This document shows positions 25,301-36,900 of a stretch of 64,000 nt of DNA, one piece after another; position 1 is the stretch's first letter; each line of letters opens with the position of its first letter. Origin of the DNA: Cymbidium sinense (Eukaryota > Streptophyta > Magnoliopsida > Asparagales > Orchidaceae). The stretch lies in contig CM038222.1 in NCBI GenBank assembly GCA_021442155.1, forward strand, positions 52,879,661 to 52,943,660, given 5' to 3'. The notes beneath the pieces were generated by a model. That model had not been told where the DNA came from, did no database searches, and saw nothing but the letters and a program-made list of their open reading frames with translations. A program made the translations under genes and the position numbers.

Positions 25301-26088
25301 GGTTGTTGAACAGCTTAGAAGCAATTATACTCTTAGGGAAAAATAAATTTTCCATCCAATTAATCAACTCAAAATTAAATTAAACAACTCATAACCTCAC
25401 CTAAAAAGCCTAGGACATAAATCAAGTTAATAAAAGATTTAGCAACCCCTTAGCTGGATGTTGTATGTCTCACATCATGCATAAAATATATTGCTTCACT
25501 CTTGCTAATGGAGGGCTTCCACCTTCACCAGAGAAAATGGCTTGACCTTTAAGAGTCATGGTGGAAACACACCTCCTTCTTTCTGATTTTGGCCCATAAC
25601 CAATTTCTCATGCATTAGGCATATGAAATCCCATAGCCCGTGTCAAATAAAAATGTCCAAAAATGAAAATAAAACTTAACAAAATTTGCATTAAATTAAG
25701 TCATTTATTCATGTCCTTCATGATCTAGTCTCTTAGGGAGTGTGTTTAAGGATTTAGTCTCCTTTTTAAATAAATAATAACCTAGCTATCTTATAAAGCA
25801 TAAGACTTTCCTACATGTATTTAAATTCATAGGAGGACTTAGTTGGTGGCCACCCCTAGGCGGTTGTAAGTCCAACAGTTGGGTGATTTATTCACTCTTA
25901 TTGAGGTAAACCATATACCCATCTTTGCCTTAGATTTACGCAGTGCCTTGGCCCTCACCAAAGCTTCATATATTTAGGATCTGTGGTCACTATTTCCCTT
26001 TCCAGGCTACAAGTATAAATCCTGACATCTTAGGCATTTCCATGATCTCGTGTTATGGAATTATAAGCCCTAGATTTCTAAAATATTG
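19399..26088 (+). repeat. Long LTR copy B, 5' LTR of element 1, 3' end missing
   Basis: It begins with TGTTGACCTCACTTTTGGAG, the start shared by copies D, E and F and, reversed, by C. The order of landmarks equals copy D: TTGACC/GGTCAA-rich zone (20400-21090), GGGGAGATATACTCCCC near 21471, CpG-containing block (22010-22110), TTAATTAA-rich DNA, one GTGGACATCC unit (near 23869), 'ggttgtataagggttgagctc' (25130), and 'tggaaacacacctccttc' (25570). It stops at about 26088, some 560 bases before the expected LTR end, where minus-strand LTR DNA follows. No gene is visible. Confidence 0.8.
20401..21060. promoter_or_regulatory. Dense TTGACC/GGTCAA cluster (W-box-like) in LTR copy B
   Basis: By hand I count about 17 TTGAC cores on the two strands in 660 bases, against one or two expected by chance. 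TTGAC(C/T) is the known core of WRKY-factor binding sites. The same zone is dense in copy D (about 13 in 47270-47770), copy C (39830-40700, minus) and copy E (60720-61540). Binding is inferred only; base composition and internal duplication could also give the pattern. Confidence 0.4.
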
Positions 26089-27240
26089 TTGGTTCTTTTC
26101 TCTGAAATAGAGAAATGAAATGACACCACATAAAGTTTAGAAATATTTTATTTAGATGATCAAATATGGCATTAAGGAATTAACATATTATCTTGAAATA
26201 TAAACATGCTCTCCTATAATGGATTTAATCATTTCAATAACAGACTCCTAAGGAAAATGGGTCTTTCATTTACTAGAGTATTTTCTCCTGAACTACATAG
26301 AAAAGGAGAACAGGGTCAATTTTATGCTGGGATCATGGTTCCCTATAAAGGCAAGCCTCTATAGTTAATCGCATCTTAGAAAGGGTCTTTTCCTAAGAAT
26401 ACTCTTGATTAAAGAAATAAGTGGTTATTCCTAAAGACTACTAAGGTAGCTTTCAAAGGATTGATTTTGAGAAATTCAATTGAGAGAGGTTCCAATTAGA
26501 GAGAGTTATTTTTAAGAGTCAAATGAAAATGAGTAGGAAATTCCTATTGATACTAAAATGCCCAGTAGACATTTCATCTATTCTACGATTGGGCTTCAAA
26601 TTTGGGATTTAATTTTAGAATTCAAGTTACCATTTTTTTAGAAATCTAAGGCCATAGATTCTAGTAGCACAAGACTACAAAAATGCTAGGGTTGAAGACT
26701 TATTCCTAAATAAAATGCTTCAGAACCTAGTCTACAGGTGTTTCTGACACATGTCAAATGCTCAACCTAGTTCTATTCTTAGGAATCATTGGTCATTCTC
26801 TTTAATTGAAGGAACTAACATATCCCTGACTCTTCTAGACTTAGAACCTTCCTAGAGAAGGCTGTCAGTTAACACCACCTAAGCACATTTTAAAATCATG
26901 AGGCTAAGTCATATGAATGCAAGATGGCTGGGCTATTGCAATTTTAGAAAAGAAATCTATGAACTTAGACTTACTCCCTAACCCCTAAGATTATGTAGGA
27001 TATGAAGATGTACCTAACTAATGCATATTTTTCAAATTTTTATAATTTTTGACTCAGGATTCACTTAAGTCATAGAAATGCAATTTATGCATAATGCATG
27101 TGATTAAAAAAAAGATTATGGGCCAAATCAGAATAGAAGAAGGTTGACTTCCATCATAGGCTCTCAAAGGTCAGGCCCATGTTCTCTGGCAAGGATGGAA
27201 GTCCTTCATTAATAACTAGGCGAGTACCAATCAAAAGGTA
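26089..27240 (-). repeat. Minus-strand LTR fragment, 3' LTR remnant of the inverted element
   Basis: Landmarks match LTR copy C between about 34100 and 35100 in the same orientation: 'ggcaagcctctatagttaat' (26350), the 'cctaagaatactct' block, and 'gaaggttgacttccatcata' with 'aaggatggaagtccttcat' (27150-27215). The 5' part of this LTR and the pol region that should precede it are absent, so a deletion joined it to the gag-protease interior at about 27240. Confidence 0.6.
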
Positions 27241-28123
27241 ATTCTATTAAATCTTCATATGAATCATCCTCAAGTTATACATTAATTTCTTAACTTGAGA
27301 ATGATGCTCCCATAAAGAACCTCTGAGTCTTCATATCTGTGGATGACTTTGGGGCTTCCTTAAACTGGGGTTAAAGCTAAGGTTCCCAACTGATGCTTGA
27401 CTGTTTCACATATAGACTTTGATACATTTATGCTTTGATTTGGAACCTGATCTTCATCATTGTCTCACTCAAATTTCACCTCTAAATGAATCTAGTACTG
27501 AGAAGAGTTGGCTGGCATGCTAACCATATAAGACTCATCCTCTGAACTAGATTCTAAGTCAATATGGATAGCAGGTGTATTCCTGGTAGCTGGGGCATAT
27601 CTCTTATTCGATGACCAATAAGAAGGTTTTCCACCCCTATGACTACCTTTGAACTGGCCTCTTCCTTTGTCTGGTGGAGGTCGGGTCATCCTACCCATAT
27701 GTTCGAATGGAATAATGAACTGTGGGTGGAATCTAATGTCAGGTTCCGCTTCCCACTCCAAGTCTTTTTCTCACTCTCTTTTATTTTTATTTTTTCATTT
27801 TTTTTCTTTCTTTTCTTTTTTGTTTTCTCTTTCTTTTTCCTTTTTCTTTTCTTTCTCTTTTATTTTTGAACTTTGGCCAAGTTCGTGAGAATAGACTTAC
27901 TAGTTTTGAGGGAGGTAGTAACTCACGTCCTTTTATATGTCAACTTCATTAACTGAAAATGGCTTGAGATCTTCTTTATCACAGTAGGCGATCCCACCTC
28001 TCACAAACTTCATACACTGATGAGAAAGGATGGAATCATGTTATTTTCATGTATCCATGGCCTCCCAAGTGAAGCATTGAAAGAAGTATCCAAGTCTATA
28101 ATATGAAACTTTGCTTCAGCCAT
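27241..28123 (-). pseudogene. Post-protease region of the inverted element, with a K/E-rich purine tract
   Basis: The minus strand matches 54180-54830 of element 2. Shared parts are a purine run (27765-27870) coding for lysine and glutamate or arginine, then IRFHPQFIIPFEHMGRMTRP (27690-27745), KGRGQFKGSHRGGKP and SYWSSNKRYAP, and an acidic serine stretch. The open part is 27492-27761. I do not recognise a known domain; the position is between protease and RT, where Ogre elements are known to have a spacer or intron. It ends at about 27240, so RT, RNase H and integrase are deleted from this copy. Confidence 0.6.
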
Positions 28124-28813
28124 CTAATCAACTATTTCCATGGGCAACACTATGGAGCCTATGGCCCTCTCACCTTGTTCATTGAATCCTCTTAACATCA
28201 TCCTTTCTTTTTGGAGTATGGAGATGTTGATCCTCAAGTAGGCAAGGGTTCTTAGACTCATAATGTTGACTGATACACCTAGGTCAACCAACACCATTAA
28301 TAGCTTGTATCTTCCAACATCCACTGTAATGTAAAGAGGACGGTTGTGCTCGATCGTCCCTAGAATGTAGTCTTCATCACTGAATGTAACTCCTAAGATA
28401 TCCTTCGAGTGACATGCCTCCTCTTTAGTAGTATTCAGCTGAGCTAAGCATATCTCAAGATCAAGTAAAGCCTTGATTTGAGATTCCCTCATCTTTTTGG
28501 ACAAGACAAGGGCATCATATATGCTTAACTTAGCTGGAAACTTTCTAAGGTGAGCTAGGACATTGTAATCAACTCTGGCTTGGTCCACCATAAGCATATC
28601 CATAGGTGGAGAATCCTGTGGAGGGGCTACCCGCTCACAGAAACTAATGACTTGCTTACCCTTATCATGAGGTGCTACCCTATGAGGAAGAACTTTGCCA
28701 CTGCATAGGTTTACTTCAGTGACTTCATGTGGCAGATTGGTGGAAAGTTCTACCTGCTCATCGGGTATACCTTTAGCTTCTCCTAGGTAACTCTCAGAGT
28801 CAGTTGACTCCAA
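28124..28813 (-). pseudogene. Retroviral-type aspartic protease with upstream gag-pro linker (inverted element)
   Basis: This is the longest well-conserved frame in the window (229 codons). RVDYNVLAHLRKFPAKLSIY followed by DALVLSKKMRES is the linker typical of Tat/Athila-type gypsy elements (family YDxLAHLRRxPAxLSVYDAL). About 45 residues on, near 28325-28260, YKLLMVLVDLGVSVNIMSL holds the protease active site: DSGAS in the family, DLGVS here, so the aspartate and glycine remain but the neighbours differ. The GFNEQGERAIGSI strand follows. The frame runs out at 28124, where the LGRxWIH part should begin; no complete protease is encoded. The product would cleave the gag-pol polyprotein. Confidence 0.8.
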
Positions 28814-30420
28814 GTCAATCTCAATGGGTGAACTCGATTGATTCAGAAAAGGAAAATTCGATTCTGAATCATTAGAGAAAGGATCAGACTTTTATGATAT
28901 TCTTATTATTTAGAATTATAGAGCTTTCAATTGGAATGAGATCATCAAGACTATCAAAAGTAGAAAAGATATAGGTGGAATCAGCTTTCTTCATTGATTT
29001 CTTTTTAGGCGGAGGTACATCATAGAAATCAAGTGAAGTAAGCAGAGTGAGGGGTTTAGTGCCCTCGTCCATAGATACATTGCTTCTACTAGTAGAAAAA
29101 AGAGTCAGATGAAGTTGTAGTAGCTACAACGGTGGAAGGAATGCTGGACTAGGATGGTGGTTGTGCTACTTGGCTATCCTGGGCAAGTGTGGATTGATAC
29201 TGCTGCTATTGAGCTCCCACCCTCCCCGAGTTGTCTTTGACAATTTACAAACCTTACTTGATGTTGGAGGTTTGAGCCACCTCAGTCACCTGCAAGGAAA
29301 GCTTCTTGATCTTAGAAATGATCTTTTTAGAGGTTTGGGATAAGGAAATATCTCAACCTTCTTTTGTCTTAAGAGGATCACATGTATCCCCAAGGATTAC
29401 TCTAATAGAATTGGATGGTTGTTCTAATAAGTAATCCTTAGAGATAATTATGACACCTGACTTGTAGCTACACTCAAGCTAGTCCTTGAAAGTGATCTTC
29501 TAAGGCATGGCCTAAGATGCGATGGTAAGGGCAAAAGTTAGGATCATCACTCTTGCCTACTTCCTTTGGCCTTTTAGGCTCTAGTAGCTGGAAATCAGGT
29601 TTCTTTATGAGATTTTTAAAGATTTTTCTGACTACCTCCCTCTTGAATGAATAGAGCTTATTTAATCTATCTAGAAGAGTAGGTGGATAGTAACTACATG
29701 GTGGTGGATATGAAAAATACTATTGTGCATACTACTATGGAGGCGGTGGTGGCTGCCATTGTGGTGGCGGCTACTGTGGTGGCCATTATGATGGTCGAGG
29801 TGGTGTAAGAGGAGGTAGCAAAGGAGGTTGCTAAGCTTGTGATCTCTCAAATTGAACTCAGGCTAGCTACTTTTCTCTGTTTATTGATACAACTGTCCCT
29901 GTCCTCTTGTCAAACACTTTCTGCGGCTTTGGTTTAGATGATTGGTCTTGGAAAGGCAATTGTTTGGCTTCCTCTTTTAGATTGGTCACCATGTTGATTA
30001 ATTTCTCAAAGGTTTTGATTATAAAGCCCTTGAGAATGAAAGTAATTAGGCCATAGATATTTCTGAGAAGAATTTTAATGACATGCTATTCAGATAGCTG
30101 TGGCTTACATTTCATACTCAGGTTACACCACTTAAGAATGTAATCAACAAGGGACTTGTTGGGATTTTGTTTAGCTATAACAAGGTCATCCACAATTATT
30201 CTTCACTAGGATTTAGCAAATCTTTTGATAAAGAGTTGCTCCAAATTTACAAAAGTTTTCACTGAACCATTAGACAATTTAACATACCAATAAAATGCAA
30301 CCCTTGATAGACTGCTAATGAACATACGAAAGAGAAGTACATCGCTACCACCGGTGTTGCAACAGCTGGCTCTAAAGTGTGCCATATGTTATCATGGGTT
30401 CCCACTACCATCGACACTCT
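28814..30420 (-). pseudogene. gag region of the inverted element, decayed
   Basis: Near 30090-30300 the minus strand reads KLSNGSVKTFVNLEQLFIKR and NPNKSLVDYILKWCNLSMK, with the spacing of a retrotransposon gag capsid core (family W-x-x-L-x-x-S-I-x-SW-x-L-x-x-x-F-x-x-RF, then F-x-x-R-x-x-x-L). Near 29470-29525 NFCPYHRILGHALED is the zinc-knuckle-like block that in the plus copy ends with a cysteine. A proline/tyrosine-rich segment lies at 29690-29820. A frame at 28884-29072 and many stops mark decay. The protein would form the particle shell. Confidence 0.7.
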
Positions 30421-32473
30421 TGAAGGATGGTGGAACGAACCCTTGGGGTATTGGACTATATTGAACTCCTCCGGGTAAGGTTACCCTTTAGAATGGATGA
30501 GCCTCCCCCGGTTTACACCAACGCTTCCTTCACTTATTATTCCACCATCTACTTGATGCCTTTCTCATGCACAGAGGTACTGTCTACAACCTTCCTATGC
30601 AAACTACCATTGTTCTGATCCACAGGAGAGGTACTCTTGAGAGGATCTAAGACATGTAAGAGCTCAGGCTGATTGGCCTCCATGAGATTGGGCTATGAAA
30701 TTGGAGCTTGGTTCTAGACTGCTATAACTGCTACTAACAAATCTTCAACCATCTTCTCCATCTTATTGATCTGCTCATCCTTATGCCAGAGCTACTGAGG
30801 GAGGTGTCGGGTTGAGTGAGAAGTGTCACCTTCCTCGATCACAACTCCTTCTTGACTCTGATGGTCTCTATGGGTGGATCCTCGGGTGTCGACCATATGG
30901 ACACCTGCTGAATCCTCTAAAAAGTCATCCTCATTGAGGTCGAAGGCTACCCTACCCTCTTCTTGATCTGAATGATCACTTTGAAGAAGTTATTTCCTCT
31001 CGATAAAGTAGTTTTCTAGTATATCATCTAGTGAATGATCTCCTACTCTACTTTAAGGTACAAACATCCACTGATGGCTAACTGTAAGACTATGCTCATC
31101 TAAATCTTTACATCAGATACTACCTACTGATGGAGTTCTCTCTCTAGGGGGATCAACTACCATGGGGACTGCACTAGTATCCCCTACTTCCTCTACTGCT
31201 GGTAGTGATGGTGGAGTGACTATGATGCTTTTGGGTCACGACTTCCTCTTTTTCACGACTAAGGTGGAAGGTAAAATGGGAGAGCTCAACCTCACCTCAA
31301 CCGATGGAATAGGTGGAGTGGGATCCTTAGGCCATAACCGGATCACCAATGGAGATGTTCTCTCTCTAGATGCAGACTTTTGTACTTTAATGGGGACTGT
31401 GGAAGGAGGGACTTGGATAAGTGAATATGAGCGATGAGTGGAGCAGTGTGATGATGGAGACACTGGCTGCCTCTCTGCTAGAGCTCTCCTCCTGTGGCTG
31501 GTAGTGCATGTAAGGACTATGTTGTCAGTATGATTGTCTTGAGTAGCCCATCGATCAAGAAAGTCTATCAATACTAAGGTTGCCATCTGTCTAACGTACC
31601 TCCTCCTCTCCTTCTTGTATAGTTGGGCTGCAACTCTTGCCTCTGAGGCTTTCTCTCCATGTATCTGATCCCTAACGTGCCTAGGAATTAGAGTCCTAAA
31701 ATCAAGCAATGTGTTTGACTCTGATTGTCCATGGGCTCTACTGAACTGGTGAAGAACTGATCGTAAACCAGCGTAGGGCTTCCTCTTCTCCCTAGCTGGT
31801 ACCTTAAATTATGCTGGTGGTGGAGGCAATGCAGCAATCCTCCTATAGTCCTCCACTCTGTCCGAAGCTAAGAGGGAATGAAACCTGCTACCACTCAAGA
31901 GTGGAGAGGTCTCACAAGGGGAACCCTCGTCAACAACATGAGAGGCCTCATCTACTTCCCTAGCTGGTCATTCATGGTGCCGCTTAGCCTTTTGGTTCTT
32001 TTTGTAGCATTGCATCCTGGTAAGTGAAGCAAAATGAGAAGTAGAACCTACCTCAAATGTAGGAGAGACTATCTCAGAGGCCAAGATAGCTTTCCCCTTC
32101 ATAATAGGGGAAACCAATGAGGAGGTGCTTGCCCTCGCTGGGACTACAGTAGGGGCAACAATAGACATAATAATAGGCATTGTAACAACTGGCACTACAA
32201 GCACTAACACTGATGCTGATCAGGGTGTGGGAACCACAATGGCCTTTCTCTTCAGCCAGGGAAACTCAGAATCCAATGGGATGCCAAAATGAAGAAGTGG
32301 CTTCTGCCCTACCACCTCCTCTCTACTAATGGTCATGAGGGCTAGCCCCTCGCAGGTGACTCAAATCCATGCCTAAATTGAATGATGTGCGTGGTGGTGT
32401 TGGTGAGTATGGCCTGATCCAAGGCCAAATTCACACTAGAGGGGAAGAAAAAAACCATCTTTCTAGAATACAT
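30421..32473 (-). pseudogene. ORF1 and gag N-terminal region of the inverted element
   Basis: The ATG at 32473 (minus) opens with MYSRKMVFFFP, and LALDQAILTNTTTH follows. The second copy at 42228 starts MYVGKMIFSFP with LDFDQAIFTTTTMH, which supports this start. Further frames at 31968-32210 (STSSLVSPIMKGKAIL) and 31236-31709 (MLDFRTLIPRHVRDQI, then RERTSPLVIRLWPKDP) are also matched in the plus copy. I recognise no domain. Ogre elements are known to carry an extra ORF1 before gag, and this position fits; it may instead be the N-terminal part of gag. No stop-free frame spans it. Confidence 0.6.
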
Positions 32474-32600
32474 ATTGAAGGACTGATTGAAAAAGTGGAC
32501 GAAGGACTAAACTGCTATCTCAGCATTTGTTGAAACTAGAACTGACTAAGACATTTGCTTTAATAGTTGCCTTCAAGCATTAATTCTTGATTTTGGAATT

Positions 32601-33470
32601 TGAACCCACACTTAACAAATTTAGGTATGCTAAGTGGGGTTCATTGAATTGGAGAGATTTTTATATTTGAGGAGAGACTTTGCCATAGGATTTGATTTTG
32701 ATTTGGAACCCATATTCAATAAATTTAAGTATGTTGAGTGGGGCTCTTTCATTTGGGGAGATTGTGGAGATGAATTTGTTTTTCTTTATCCTTTATTTGA
32801 AATTTTTATTTTAGGATCTTCACTTAGCAAATTCAGGTATGCTAAATGAGATTCAAATGTATGTTTAAAAATAATTTTTGAAAGCATTTTTGTTTGCAAA
32901 GATGTTTGTCATATGCTTGATTTATTTGATTTGATTTGAAAATGGGATCCTTAACAAATTTTGGTATGTTAAGTAAGCCCAAATGTGTTTGATATTTTGT
33001 TTTGATTTGAAAGTAGAACCCCTTCTTAACAAATTTGGGTATGTTAAGTAGGGTTCAAGTGTGTTTGATATTTTTATTTTATTTTTATTTGAAAAGGAAA
33101 AGTCTTATTTAACAAATGTGGGTATGTTAGATTGAATTTAATTTGTTTGTGTGTTGGTTGATGATGGAATTCCTATTTGACAAATTTGGGTATGTCAAAT
33201 GGAATTCAAATGTGTTTTGATTTTCATGATTTTGGAAAAAGGGAACTGTGCTTAACAAATATAGGTATGTTAAATAGAATTCAATTTGTTTTGCTTTTAT
33301 AAAATGGGACTCTCATTTGACAAATTTGGGTATGTTAAATGGAGTTGGTTGGTTGATTGATTTTATTTTTTTAAAAAAAATGTGCTTCTAAAATTTGTTA
33401 AAATGCATATTTGATTTTGATTTTTGAAAATGATCCTCATTTAACAATTTTAAGCATGTTAAATGAGGCT
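32601..33470 (-). repeat. Array of ten hairpins in the element leader (inverted element)
   Basis: Hairpins lie near 32601-32644, 32704-32748, 32814-32855, 32945-32980, 33015-33058, 33100-33139, 33166-33207, 33241-33282, 33306-33347 and 33431-33470, spaced 65 to 131 bases. In RNA sense each has a left arm like GAACCYCACTTAACA, a loop near UACCCAAAUU and a right arm like TGTTAAGTGGGGTTC. Arms change together: ATTTGACA pairs with TGTCAAAT at 33166, ATTTAACA with TGTTAAAT at 33431, CTTAACA with TGTTAAG at 32945 and 33015. Weak members (32704, 33100) keep the loop. Four more occur in the plus copy. Confidence 0.8.
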
Positions 33471-33910
33471 TGATTATCTTTATTATTTGAAAAGAGATTT
33501 GAAAGTTTTGTATTTATCTTATGTGAAGTGCATTTCAAAAATGACTTTATTTAGAAAAGTGCTTTTGGAAAATTTTGCAAAAGACTTCACTTATTTAGTT
33601 TGAATTTTATTGAAACTTTCTTGAATATGGGTTGAACCTTGCCTCACCAAGCTAGTGGTAAAGAGGTTCTAAATTTAATCATCTCCTTTCATTAGTTAAA
33701 TTATTTTTACCTATTGGGGGACCCAATAGGGGTTTCAAGACCTACATGGAGTGAGGTCCTAAAAGCTAAAGGATGTTGGCTAGCTTTTCTTAAAGATGAA
33801 ATAAGCTAAGTGCCAATGAAAAGAAAGATAGTCTTGGGCTTATATAAAATATAAGTTCACTATCGATGCTTAGAGACAATAATTGTCTACTAAAGATGGA
33901 GAGAGGAACC

Positions 33911-33929
33911 ATCCCCAATGGAGTCGCCA
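33911..33929 (-). other. Primer binding site, tRNA-Arg type
   Basis: The minus strand reads TGGCGACTCCATTGGGGAT eight bases after the LTR end (AACACCACA). TGGCGACTCC-x-x-TGGGGA is the PBS form known from Ogre/Tat elements and is complementary to a tRNA-Arg 3' end. It fixes the orientation of the element and the LTR boundary at 33938. Confidence 0.75.
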
Positions 33930-33937
33930 GAAAAATC

Positions 33938-36900
33938 TGTGGTGTTTACTTTTGGATGTCATGGGGGAAAGCAGGGAGGGGGGATACCATGCAGATCGTA
34001 GGGGGCATCATAGGGGCACTTATTGAAGTGATTAGGTATAACATTGAGGTATGATGTACTATCTCAAAAGATAGAGACATCACCCTTAAATGGACCTAAT
34101 CACCTAATAAGGACTCTTAAGGCATGATGGGTCTTCGAATATACCAGAGATTTTTCTCTTACTTTACATGGATGAATAAAATAAGATTTATATTAAATGG
34201 GGTTCTAAAGTTCCCTATGGAGGAAAGCCTCCATAGTTAGTTACATCTTAGGGAATGAAATTTCCTAAGAATTCTCTCGATTAAATTAGATAATCATTAT
34301 CTCCAATGATTTCAAGGTTAGACTATCAAAGGATTGGCTATGTTTAAAAAATCAATTGGGATAGATCAAATGGAGAGACTTATTTTGGAAGCCTAAGAAG
34401 ATGAGTAGAGAATACACATAATACTATGAAGCCTAGTAAGCTTTCCAATCTATCCTTATGATTGGGTTTTATAATTTTGAAATTGAAGAGACTTATATGT
34501 TTGTGTTGAACTTTATTAGATTGCGAGGGCTTATAATCATCCAACACATTATTGTGGAGATGCCAAAGAGGTGAGGATTTATGCTTGTAGCCCGAGAAAA
34601 ATAGCTACCTTGGATCCTAAATCTAAGGACCTTTAGCACGATGCCAAAGCATGACCTAAATCTAAGCAAAAATTGGCATAAGGTTTACCTCCATAAGAGA
34701 GGATAAACCACCCGACTGATGGACTTACAACTTCTTAGAGTGGTAGCCAGCCAACTCCTCTTACATTTTAAATCTATGTGGTCCAATCATATGAAATTAC
34801 AAGAAAGTTAAGTTGTTATTTATTTAGAAAAGAGACTAAGTCCTAAATTCACTCCCTAAGAGACTAGAGCATGAGTGGTATGAATAATGACTTAATCTAA
34901 AGCAAAAAATTTCAAATTTTATTTAAATTTTGACACTTCATTTTGGACAAAGTCATTAGGATTTTGATATCTATATGCATGATGAAATAAATTTGTTGGC
35001 AAAATCAATGAGAAGAGGGTGTTCTCCACCACAAGGGATGCCCTCAGTTAAGCATTCCCTATTGTGCAAGGATGGAGATCCCCAATTTCAAGGAAAAAAT
35101 AATATCCATGCATGATGTGAGACATACAACATTCACTAAGGGTTGCTAAATTTTTAATTATTTTGATTTACATCCTAAGCTTTATGGTGAGGATATGAGT
35201 TGCAAAAGTTTAGTTTTGAGTAATAGTTGGGTAGAAAATTTATTTTATCCTAAGAGCCTAATCATTATCTCACATTAAGAACATCAAGCATGAAGAAATT
35301 ATAAAAAGCATGTCATTTTTAATATGCAAGGTAAACAAATCATGAAACATTTTATAAAACAAGCAAAAAGAATAATAGTCGGTCTGTGGTGCAACCCAAA
35401 AAAAAAGATGGGTAACCGAGCTCTACCCTTATACAACTCAGAATACAAAAGAATAACTACAATTGTATTAAATGCAATCGGGGTCTTCTTTCTTCATTTT
35501 TCATGTCTTTATTTTTTTTCTCATTGCTTCTTTGATTTGATAAGTTTCAAAGCATTACATGGTAATAGGATAAATCCTTTTTTGTAATACTCATCCTAAA
35601 TCCCCATAGCACTAATCCTAATTTCTAATCCAAAATTACATTAAAAATAAGAAAAGTAAATCTAACTACACCTACAAAATAAAGGTTAGCTAAACATATA
35701 TACAATCCCAAGTAGTTATATTATAATTTGGACTTAGCACCCTATACAAGGGTAACCAAGCCCACCAATCTTAATTTGGATTATGCTTAGGGGATAAGCA
35801 ACCTGCAAGCAAAATATTTATATTTATTTTCAAGAATCCCCTTAAGCATAATCTCTTACATAAAACATGATTAGGCTGATATCGACCTACCATCTAGTCT
35901 ACGAAGCATACTCCCTAACATCGAGTCTAAAATAATATATCACAAAATAAAACATACATCACATCATCCATCATTCTAACTTAATACTAAAATTGGTGAC
36001 TTAATTCTAATGTGTGTGTTAAGACTTGTGTGGTATGACATACTAAACACTAGAGTTGTATTTTCTAAGTTTGGAAAAGATTCAATTTAATATGAATGGT
36101 TGATTTCACTTTAAGTTGTTTAGTTTATTTGGAGATTTTAATTTGTGTTTTCTCTTGTTTCACATGATTTACACATAGCAACTAAGTATTATAAAGATAA
36201 GAAAGAGAGTTATCCTCTTTCATCCTTATCTTAAGCCACTTTCTAAGACATGTTAATTTGATTTAGTTCTCTTTAATGAATGGCTTATTAAATGATTTAA
36301 TTAATCCTAACTTTAGGTTCACCTTAAATGATCTCTTTCAATGTGAGAGGCTTCTTAAGATTAAATTAATTGAATTACTACCACATGACATATATCAATC
36401 ATTCCTTTCCATCATATGTAACACACATATGGTTCAATCCTAAGAATACATATACATGCAACATGTTGTAACACACTTATATGATGAATGTATATATGCA
36501 TATTTGTTTTACACTTTTCATTTAATTGAATTATTTAATCATATTAATTTAAAGCTCTATCCAAATTCTTATACAAAAGACATAAGAATGAAATTAAATA
36601 GGTATGTGTCATTGTTAACCAGAGAAGTTAGGTAATCAAATGTCCTCCTTAGGGCTAGCTAAAGCTTCATGTTCCTAGGATGTCCAAACTATATACCGCT
36701 TTGCATTCAAACATATGTAAATTTGCATACATGAACATAAGAGAGTAAGTTCTAAATCAAATGACTAATTAATTCAATCACTTAGTCAATTATGAATGCT
36801 TGTATCCTTGATAAAAGAAAAGTTCTAATTCCATAATTAAGTACACACTCACACATGTGCAAGAGACATAAGCTAGTGCATGTCATTATTAACCAGGGAA

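Noticed and set aside
27639..27888. Two overlapping plus-strand ORFs ending in long phenylalanine/serine runs
   Set aside because: They are the opposite strand of the purine tract and post-protease coding region, which is conserved in the other frame in element 2.
31162..31437. Plus-strand ORF of 91 codons
   Set aside because: It is a shadow of the ORF1 region on the minus strand, which has a matched copy at 43290-43484.
32601..33470. A CRISPR-like array, because of regularly spaced short palindromic repeats
   Set aside because: The host is a plant, spacing varies from 65 to 131 bases, the spacers share sequence, and the array lies in a retrotransposon leader.
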